DNA of 64,000 nt from Grifola frondosa (lineage: Eukaryota; Basidiomycota; Agaricomycetes; Polyporales; Grifolaceae). A model generated the notes under the pieces. It was not told the DNA's origin and did no database searches. It saw only the letters and a list, made by a program, of their open reading frames with translations. The stretch spans positions 372,001-436,000 of the forward strand of contig LUGG01000013.1 in NCBI GenBank assembly GCA_001683735.1, given 5' to 3'. Within the stretch, counting starts at the first letter, position 1. Each line of letters starts with the position of its first letter. Positions 55,936-64,000 of the stretch are shown one piece after another. The position numbers were made by a program, and so were the translations under genes.

Positions 55936-56171
55936 ACCGCCCTTGGAATGACCGATTTTCCGAAATAGAACGCGCGTGGCACTAACTGGCAAGTATTCGA
56001 TATTGTGATCGTTTGTTTCCTTCTTCAATCCTCTTTCTCCGACTACCACTGACGTTTACTCGGGACCAGCCTAAATTATACGAAAGCATAATCCAATACG
56101 CCGGATCCATTGACCGGCTTCCAAGAATTATCTGAGTCTTGCAAGTCAAAAACACCAACTGTACTTCTATC

Positions 56172-56838
56172 ATGGTCGCGTCTCAGTTTTTAGTAGTCGG
56201 TCTGGGTAACCTCCCATATCCTTTGACACGGCACAGGTGATCATAATGCTGTCTTTCTACTCTTTTTGAAGGCTGAAAATTCTGCCAGTGTTGGTCATCT
56301 TATCCTGGATTCTCTGGCATTTCGTTTGGGAGTGTCATTCGCATCAGAGCGCGTTGGCTACATCGCTAGAACAAATGTAGCGATAGGAGAAAATTCGGCA
56401 GCGCTTACGCTTTTCAAACCAAGTGAGCATTATTGTCAAGATTCGGCTAATTTTGTGGGGTCCAATTCTTGCTTTAGAGACTCTCATGAATATCTCTGGT
56501 CGGCCCGTCGTTACTGCCTTACGCGACACTGTTAGTTCCCCATCTCAGATGATAGTTGTCCATGATGAGCTTTCACGTAAGCCATCCACCCTTTCACCGA
56601 AGTTCGGTGGTTCTGCAAATGGACACAATGGGTGCGGAGTATCATTACTGCTTTGGGCGGTACCATGGATTTCCATCGGTTGAGAATTGGCATTGGGAAG
56701 GGCGAGGGTGACACTGCCGAATACGTCCTAAGCAAACTCTCCTCTGATGAATGCGAATTCTGGGGCACAAATGGAAAAGGCATCGACCTTGTCTGGAAGG
56801 AATTATCGAAGATTATCGCGCGTCCTGGGCCGCGATAA
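56172..56838 (+). CDS. Peptidyl-tRNA hydrolase (Pth, bacterial type)
   Basis: Exons 56172-56236, 56289-56422 and 56478-56838. The enzyme releases tRNA from peptidyl-tRNA that falls off the ribosome; eukaryotic members of this type are often mitochondrial. Start ASQFLVVGLGNLPYPLTRH|SVGHLILDSLA: the His of TRH is the catalytic His of the family. Then LTLFKP|KTLMNISGRPVV, QMIVVHDELSRKPSTL (the V-H-D-E-L block), GGSANGHNG|VRSIITALGG and FHRLRIGIGKGEG, all typical. Length about 186 residues fits. Odd: one base missing in the GGG at about 56629-56631, between GHNG and VRSII. No clear mitochondrial presequence. Confidence 0.93.
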
Positions 56839-57345
56839 CCCACGGGAGTACATAAATTTTATGTGAGCCATTTTTAGTGGCCTCCAATGAGGACGGAGGT
56901 TTTATTCTTACGATATGCATCTTTGCTTGCAGCATCATGGGACCTCTATCTTGTGTCGTCGAAATCGATGTCAGAATATGGCTGTCGGACCTGGTGGACT
57001 TTCCGTCGCTTTCTGATTGCCTCATTGGGCAATCAAGTATTCGAACAGAATGTCACCCTTCAAGTGATCTTTCTGCTGCCTTCCATGCAATATATTGTGC
57101 AGGCTGATTACTATGCGCTGTCGCGTTATAAACAGATATCAATAATACGAAGTCGTGATCACGCGCACACAATAACTATCTAACTTCCTTCGCGGCGTCT
57201 GTGTTACATGTGCTACAGCTCTTCGCTATGTCCGCCTATCGTTCATGGAATTGGCTGCTCGCTTCGCTAGCTGTCCAGTACTTAAGGCTCGCGGAGAAGT
57301 ATCGGCTAGTCCTAAGGTCGAGTACAAGGTCACCCCATACCCATC
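56839..57345. other. Intergenic, no gene seen
   Basis: Between the peptidyl-tRNA hydrolase stop and the GH92 start on the same strand. It must hold the GH92 promoter; open frames here have no motifs. Confidence 0.5.
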
Positions 57346-60300
57346 ATGACTGTCCTCACACCCTTCCTATTTGTTGCGACTTCTCTGTTGAGTCTCGCCT
57401 ATGCGCAGCCTTCTCCTGATGTACAGAAGAGAATTTCTGCCGCCATCAAGAATGCTGCGAATGCAACTAATGTCGACTATACCGAGTTCGTCAACGTATT
57501 CATTGGGACGGACAACTTCGGAGATGTTTGGTGAGCCTGAGCAATATTCGAAGTTTCAACGATTTCCTCAACGACGTTGTCAAGCCCTGGAGCTTCTATT
57601 CCATTTGGCATGGTAGGCGTTCTCGAGGAACATTCTAGCCGAGCTCTGCTGATACAATTCTCAGGTCAAGTTCTCCACGGATCTTACAGGCTATGCTCCT
57701 GCTGGTAAGATAGACTCCAGATAATCGTTTATTGGATGTGACAATTGGTAACTATTAGGCTATGTGACCGACCCGACCCAGAAAATCCGCGGCCTCAGTC
57801 CTTTGCATGATAGCGGAACCGGCTCTTCTCTTGGTATGATACCATCCTTGTCTTTATCTCGTGCATCTAAGTTGGGTTTGATGTATTGCAAAGGAACCTA
57901 TGGCAACTTTGAGATCCTGCCTCTTCTATGTCCGGATGGCTTTGACACTTGCACTACTACTTTGGACAGCCGCGAGCGTTTCCGCAAGAACAACACAGAT
58001 GTGACGTATCTCCGCATTCAAACGCCGATGATTCCATTGATCCGTTAGATTGTATTATACAGGACGCATCTCCGGGATATTTCGCCCAAACTCTGGACAA
58101 CGGTATCATGATGGAAGCCACATCCACACGCCGTGCCGGTTTGGAACGCTTTACCTTCCCGAAAGGCTCCAAGCCATACTTTGTCCTCGATCTAGCGAAC
58201 GATCTGCCCGCGTCATTTGCTGGCGGAAGAATGGACATCGATCCGGATCTAGGTAGGATCACTCTTGGAGGCCTGTGGGGCTCGAGGTGCGTCTTTTGAC
58301 ACGTGTTGATAGAGTTGGTGCTGATAATTGAGTCCGCAATGCCATGCAGTTTCGGACCTGGCCAGTTCCATTATCAGGCTTTCGCTTGCTACGATCTCCT
58401 CGATGGGGGAAAACAGCAGCTTAGCGAATATGGAGTTTGGACCGGCGACACGTGAGTTTTCTCCCACAATTATTCTCCGTGGCTTTCAATTGAGGATTTG
58501 GATTTCAGGGAGGGCCTTGATGCCAAGGGCTTAGGAATGACCCATTTGAACCTTTCCATAAATCTCATTGGTGGTGTTTATCAGTCTGGTGCCCTCTTCT
58601 CCTATGAGGGGAACCCGTCTCAAGTCAATATCCGTGTCGGTGTCTCGTTCAGGTCAGTTGAGCAAGCATGTCTTAACGCTGAGACGGAAGTCGGAAACTC
58701 GACTTTCGAGGACATCATGGCGCAATCCAAATCTTTGTGGAACGAGAAGCTGAGCAAGGTGCAAGTCGACTTGGCTCACACTCCGGCAAACGTCACAGAA
58801 CTCTTGTACTCCTCGCTTTATCGTGCATCGTTGACACCAGTAAGTAGTTCACGATAATCAAGCAAATGCATATCCTCATATTCTCAGAACAATGCGACGG
58901 ATGAGACTCAGGGCGTTTTCGAAAATACCACTTACCCATACTTTGACTCACTTTATTGCAGGTCCGTATTCTCGCCATCTGGCGGCATCCTAACCTTGAT
59001 ATCCTTGCAGTTGGGACACCTTTAGAACGTACTACCCTTTGATGTCTCTACACTCGCCGGTGGAATTTGCGCAGATTGTTAACAGCTACATTGACGGTTA
59101 TCGCAAGAGAGGCTGGATGCCAGAATGCAGGGCTAACAACCTTCCAGGCTGGACGCAAGGCGGTAATTATGCGTTCACCCCTCAGCAATGCATCCTGTTC
59201 TTACTTCTCTTTCTGTAGGTTCTAGCGGAGACGTCATTGTGGGCCATTTCGCCATGACATATCACAACGAGGCGGCCGCGTTAGGTATCGATTTGGAGGA
59301 ACTCTACGCTGCCATGATAGCGGATGGAGACGTCAATCCACCTGAGTGGAACATACAAGGTCGTCAAGTCAATGTCTACAAGTGAGCTTCTCCCAACTGT
59401 TGACCCATCGAGTTCGTCCTTACCGATTGAATCATAGACAATACGGCTATGTTCCATTTGCTGTTCTCGATACCATGAGTACTGGTCGCCAGACTCGGGA
59501 AGGGAGCAGGACACTGAGGTGGGATGCGCTTTGGATTCACTATAGTCAATCACTGATCTGTGCACAGTATGCCTTTGAGGACTTCGCCATTCGTCAGGTC
59601 GCACTACTCCTCGACAAAACCGATGATGTAGCTACCTACACCAATCGTTCCTTCGTACGTGTGCTCTGTTACTTCTTGATGATGTCAGTACTCATCTCTG
59701 ATTTTAGTTCTATCGAAACGTGTGGGATCCCACTGTAACAAACGATGGTTTCAAAGGTAAGCCATGCTTTTCCGATTTAGAGTCAATGCTCTACATTACT
59801 TTTCCAGGTTTTATGCAGAAGCGTTTCTCCAACGGCACTTTCGTATACACCGATCCTGTTGATTGCTCTCCTAACGATAACGACACCTCACGAGACTGTT
59901 CTCTGCAAGATGATAACATCAGTGGATTCTATGAGTCATCGTCTTGGGAATACAGCTGGTATGATCTACCTTAGTGTTCATTCTGGAGGTACTGAGATCT
60001 AGTAGGTTTGCTCCGCATGATACAGCTCATCTGATTCAACTTATGGGAGGAAATGTATGTGGTACCCCGTCATACCATACAGTCATTCTCACTTCGGCGG
60101 ACAGGATACGTTCGTCCAGCGACTCGACCATTTCTTCAATGTAAGGTCTGGTAGTAATTGAGCTGCTCTGGAGGATAACATTGCATTTTTTTAGGCGGGC
60201 TATTACCTCGCCGGCAATGAGCCGTCCTTCCAGGTTCGTTAGTTTTGTAAATCATGATACCAGAAGGTTCCGGAAATCTTCTTGCAGACACCCATAGGTT

Positions 60301-60895
60301 ACCACTATGCCAATACACCAACCAAGTCTGTGGATCGTGTGCGTGATGTGGTCTTCACGAACTTCGACATCAGTATGCTTCCTCGCATATATCCCTGTGT
60401 AGCTTTGCTGATCATGCTGATATAGCTCCTGCTGGGCTGCCCGGTAACGACGATCAGGCGGCCATGGCTACCCTGCTTGTCTTCCATCTGCTCGGGTTAT
60501 ATCCTGGTATGACCATCTACCAACTCTACAAATATCTCCCGTTGATATATTGTACGATAGTTCCATCGACAACGCAATTCCTCATCTTGTCACCGTTCAC
60601 GCCTCAGTACACCATCCACAACAGCTATTTGAACGTCAGCACGACGATTACGACGAAGAACTTCGACGCTCGCTCTGTGCAAAAGACCATACCCAAAGGT
60701 GTCGCCGCGTACGTCAAGAGCGTCACGGTTAATGGGCAAGTCTCGCCCTCGAAATGTCATTTCGACTTCTATGACGTTTTCCGGTTGGGTGGGGAGGTGG
60801 TAATCGAAGTGACTTCGGACAAGAATGCCGTCGACGACTGCGGCGCATCCGTCCCAGAATCATTATCTACTGGTGGATTTGCTCAGCCACGTTAG
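57346..60895 (+). CDS. Secreted GH92 alpha-mannosidase
   Basis: GH92 enzymes are calcium-dependent exo-alpha-mannosidases, mostly alpha-1,2, acting on mannoproteins or N-glycans. Signal peptide MTVLTPFLFVATSLLSLAYA, then QPSPDVQ. Family blocks: FVNVFIGTDNFGDV|CPGASIPFGM, VKFSTDLTGYAPAGYVTD, RGLSPLHDSGTGSSLG, YGNFEILPLLCPDGFDTC, GLERFTFPKGSKPYFVLDL, FHYQAFACYDLLDGG, RVGVSFRSVEQACLNAETE, LWNEKLSKVQVDL, DTFRTYYPLMSLHSP, KRGWMPECRANNLPGWTQGG, YHNEAAALGID, YESSSWEYSW, NEPSFQTPIGYHYANTPTKS and GNDDQAAMATL. The Glu in YESSSWEYSW and the Asp pair in GNDDQ sit where the family has its catalytic acid and base. More than fifteen short introns interrupt it and every junction I checked keeps the frame. 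About 780 residues, normal for the family. Likely role: mannan turnover outside the cell. Confidence 0.95.
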
Positions 60896-61027
60896 GAGAG
60901 CGGAAGAAAGCATTGAATGAGATAGCAGTAAATCATAGCATCGATACAAGTTATAGGAAAACAACATAACAGTAATGCGAGCACGGAAATCAGATACAAT
61001 TTGAAATACCTTTCCAGATAGCATCAG

Positions 61028-62797
61028 TTAGGAATTGGAAGGACCAGCAGCATTTGCCGGCAGATCAACCAGCAATAAACCGGGGTTCTTGACATCCGGA
61101 TCGGCATTTATATGGCACCTATAGTGAGAGATAATGAGCAGGATGCGTAGCCATCAATGGAGACGTACTCTTGTAGAAACCTAATGATGGCAAGTTTCAA
61201 GTGAGGAATATTCCCCTTAGAATGTTTCCCGCGTCCCGTGATGATGCGTAATTGCGGAGTGCCCGCAACTATGGCTTCGTACAAAGCTTCCTCAACCTTG
61301 GCAATAGCCTCGACAACCTTGAGTCTGTGCACATCAATCGTTTGTGGTGAGGGCTGTAGGTTGTGAGCTAGAAATATCCATTAGTTAGGTGGTGGATGGC
61401 GAAAATTAAAATTAAGTACCTCGCCAAAATCGACGAGCAGCCTTTTCGTGAAGGGCGTGGGCTTCTCGGTCTGCAGCGTCCCTTTCAACCTTGAGACGGA
61501 ACGCCATGTAATATTCATGATTTCTTTTTGCATCCTCATATTCCCTGTGAAGCCTCGCTCTCGTCTTCTCCTCTTCATCGGCTCGCTTGCGCATATCTTC
61601 AGCTTTAGCGATGATCGCGCCACGGGATCTCCCCGAGATGACGCTCTCGCGCATTTCATCAGAATCCGTGTGCGATGTTTCCTCTGGTGCCTCCCCGGGA
61701 GTCGGCTCGTATGGAGGAGGGGCGGTCGTTCCGATGTTCCCTCCTGTCTCCGGATCCGCATGTATGGGTATCTCGGGAATAAATTGTGCAGATGGTACGA
61801 GATCGGGAGTGGGCTGTGGGGTAGGAATGTCGGGTATTGGAAAAGAGATGTTAGCTTGTTCCTCTGCTTCCGGAATATCTGAGGGAGGGCGGATGGGTAT
61901 AGGAATGGGAGGGGTATCAGATAGCCCAGACGGATTCATGGCTGCACCGTTGCCTTCGTCATCTTCGTGCATAATCGTGACGGGGGGAAGCTCCTCTCGC
62001 ACATGATGTGGCGAGGAAAGCCGACCCACTGGAGTGGCGAGGCCCGAACGATCAGGTGAAGCCTGACGAATTATAGTTCGGGGCCTCTCGTGCTCATTCG
62101 TGGACGTCGTCAGACCTGACGCGTGATCCCGAAGGTGTTCCTCGAGAGCTCCAGCAGCAGAGGCGTCCGGATCGAGATCAGGAATGTCAGGAAGGGGAAG
62201 GGTCACGTATTCGAGTTCTGAGCGAGTCGGTGGTTGCCGCTCCCGACTAGCATCTGTGTCCGTCTCAGACAATTGATCAGAGAAGGACCTTGTAAAGTGG
62301 CTTGGGCTGGCTCGGGAAGGAACGGGCGCTGATAGCACTTCGGAGCGCAGCGGCGCTCGAGTTTGTACAGGCGGACTCCTCGTGGTAGATGATGGAGAAA
62401 TGTGCATAAATTGGACTCGCTGAGGTCCCCTGCCGCTAGACGAGAGGTCGAATGATTGTGTTGAGAGATAGTGTCGTGCCTGGCGTGTAAGCCGTCGGAA
62501 GCGTCTGTCTGTCCACAAATCCACCCCGAGATTAGTGAGCAGCATCCCAAGCCCAGCCCAGAGAACGACGATAGTCATTCTCTTCACGCTCTCCGTAAAG
62601 AGCATGTCGACCAGTAGGCGGAATCCAAAGCCGACATATGGGTCGAATGATGATGGGTATTTTACTAGAAAATGGTGGAGGACTGCGCCCTCCCAAAGCC
62701 CGACCAAGGAGCCGCCTAGTTTGAGATCATGGTGAGTGACGAGGTCGATTATAGCACGCAGACCGAGTCCAACGCCGATGGCGACAATGTTATCCAT
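61028..62797 (-). CDS. Membrane-anchored DUF1771-Smr domain protein
   Basis: Main exon 61426-62797, then exons ending at 61028 (last exon 61028-61118). N-terminus has two hydrophobic segments (NIVAIGVGLGLRAIIDLV and MTIVVLWAGLGMLLTNLGVD). A 300-residue Pro/Ser-rich disordered part follows. The DUF1771 helix is KAEDMRKRADEEEKTRARLH ... AADREAHALHEKAARRFW. The Smr domain reads TIDVHRLKVVEAIAKVEEAL, LRIITGRGKHSKGNIPHLK and IIRFLQEY, ending in GLLLVDLPANAAGPSNS. The D-x-H and the ITGRGKHS loop are the Smr hallmarks for RNA or DNA binding/nicking (DVHR here in place of the common DLHG). DUF1771-Smr proteins elsewhere act on RNA, for example in mRNA decay on stalled ribosomes; the membrane anchors suggest work at a membrane surface. 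No frameshift. Confidence 0.88.
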
Positions 62798-64000
62798 CTG
62801 TCATGCCCGGATAACGACCAGCTCGAGAAGGATGATGATAGAAGGATGATAATAGAGCATTGCCGCGTCCAATGGCAGTGGATGTACATGAGGCAAATGT
62901 GTCGATACCACGTGATATGATGCATTCGGCAAAAGACTTAACTTCATTTGAACTTCGAAGTAAAACCACCTAATTTGTCACTGCACATGGAGGAGTGCGG
63001 AGCACACCTGCTAGGTGAGAGTATTGAGGCACATAGTAGAATGTATAGAAGCAGGTAGCTGTGGCTCAGAGTGAATTGAAAGCATCACAGTCGCGACATG
63101 TCACACAATGAGCCACCGGCACACAGACTCCACACATGGAGCAGGCTTTAATATAGGAGCACTTTCGGAACGAGAAGAAAGAATTTTCATAGTATGAGAA
63201 CGGGAATAACACGAAGGCATAACTATGTTGTACAGAACTGTTGTATGCAAGACGATAATAGCCGGGGCGGCGCGGGGCAAATGCGCAGCGCACCCACCTA
63301 CATCATGGGCTGAGTCTCCCAAACTCACCATCAGACAAGTGGATAATGGTCCGCAGTGTCCGGACTCCGCACCACATATCACAAATTCGCGGGGAGTTGT
63401 GGAGTGTGACTCAAAACAAAGAGAGAAGATTGTGGGTGCTTGTGGGTGCTTAGATCGCTGCGCTCTGTGAAGGAGTCGAAAGCGGCTTCGAGGTTGATCT
63501 CGATCGACCTCATTTTTGTCGATCGTTGAAACCAATTTGGAGGATGGAAATAATTATCAACTCAGCTCTGATACCTCCTCCACTGCCGCTGAAAAATCTG
63601 ACCAGCTCGAAGAAGCAGCTGAGCGTCCCGCAATGTGTGCATTACCAAGCAGGCGGACTCTGTATTTAAGTTGGGATTGTTCTGCATTTACTTAGAGAGG
63701 CTGACAATGCCAGCTGGTCTGCCAACATTAGATATTCTGTGGTTCGGTTGCTATAAGATAAATGTGTAACGTGGTAAGAAAAGTTGCACGCACTATCAGC
63801 ACAGGTAAGCTGTCTTCACACAAATTGCGAATTCTGCAAAGGAATGACCCGAACACGTTAACGGAAGATGGGGTTGAACCTTCGATCCCATTGTTTCGGA
63901 GTAAACTATATAGCTGAAAGTTCGATAGCACTGGCGAACAAGCGTGGTTGGACAACGTTTGTTGACACGCTGAATGCCACTTATGCGCGACGCCAGGTTT
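62798..64000. other. Intergenic end of the window, no supported gene
   Basis: Holds the promoter of the Smr gene. A Cys-rich minus-strand frame at about 63066-63170 (ACSMCGVCVPVAHCVTCRDC) is suggestive of a zinc-binding C-terminus but stands alone, so it is not called. Confidence 0.4.

Larger units (their letters stand above)
29500..55950 (-). mobile_element. Transposon-like unit B, interrupted by the LTR retrotransposon
   Basis: Right end at 55940-55950 (CCCTTGGAATG) with hairpin at 55921-55935, as in unit A. It carries the same two genes in the same order. The block 29889-50509 is a later retrotransposon insertion, so unit B itself is about 5.8 kb. The left end, somewhere in 29481-29672, was not recognised: no CATTCCAAGGG copy is visible there. 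Coding similarity to unit A is clear at the protein level but low at the DNA level, so the two are diverged relatives, not a recent duplication. Confidence 0.5.

Noticed and set aside
63066..63170. Cys-rich minus-strand frame (ACSMCGVCVPVAHCVTCRDC)
   Set aside because: No start, partner exon or domain could be attached; too short to support.
63841..63920. GGTTCAACCCC on the minus strand, possible tRNA
   Set aside because: T-stem does not pair and no A box or acceptor stem was found.
1..64000. CRISPR array, operon or bacterial-style features
   Set aside because: No regularly spaced repeats; intron-rich fungal genes throughout.

Overview
This window looks like chromosomal DNA of an Agaricomycete basidiomycete (mushroom-type fungus). 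The genes are packed with 48-65 nt GT-AG introns and very short exons, and the families fit: a FunK1-type kinase fragment, PRM1, MDM31/32, a PAQR receptor, an ELL-like elongation factor, a GH92 mannosidase, and Ty3/gypsy pol proteins with the FIDDLPIKGP form of the reverse transcriptase active site.

Layout. 0-23 kb is ordinary gene-rich sequence. In order: the 5' part of a probable FunK1 kinase (-), an MDM31/32 mitochondrial protein (+), an NAD(P)-dependent SDR reductase (-), a secreted Pro/Ser-rich protein (-), PRM1 (+), a BAX-inhibitor/LFG membrane protein (-), an MFS transporter (+), an ELL-like factor (+) and a PAQR receptor (-). 23.4-56 kb is a nest of mobile DNA. Two related minus-strand units (A and B) lie side by side. 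Each carries a small gene and a large gene with an N-terminal cysteine-rich domain, an RNase H-like transposase core and a second C-terminal cysteine domain. Unit B is cut in its last coding part by a 20.6-kb Ty3/gypsy-type LTR retrotransposon with unusually long (2.79 kb), almost identical LTRs and a 4-bp GCGA target duplication. The retrotransposon has two retropepsin-like domains. Between protease and reverse transcriptase it carries about 5.6 kb of extra DNA, with a GC-rich ORF behind its own TATA box, a dense array of ACGCGT motifs and a small basic ORF. 56-64 kb returns to host genes: peptidyl-tRNA hydrolase (+), GH92 alpha-mannosidase (+) and a membrane-anchored DUF1771-Smr protein (-).

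The host genes do not form a pathway or cluster; they are unrelated housekeeping or accessory genes. The strongest candidate for something little described is the pair of two-gene units together with the cargo-bearing retroelement inside one of them.

A caution on quality: several conserved genes need a single-base insertion or deletion inside an otherwise perfect exon to read through, often next to a homopolymer. The two LTRs differ by four 1-nt indels and only one substitution. I therefore read most frameshifts here as probable residual assembly indels rather than pseudogenes. This is inference.
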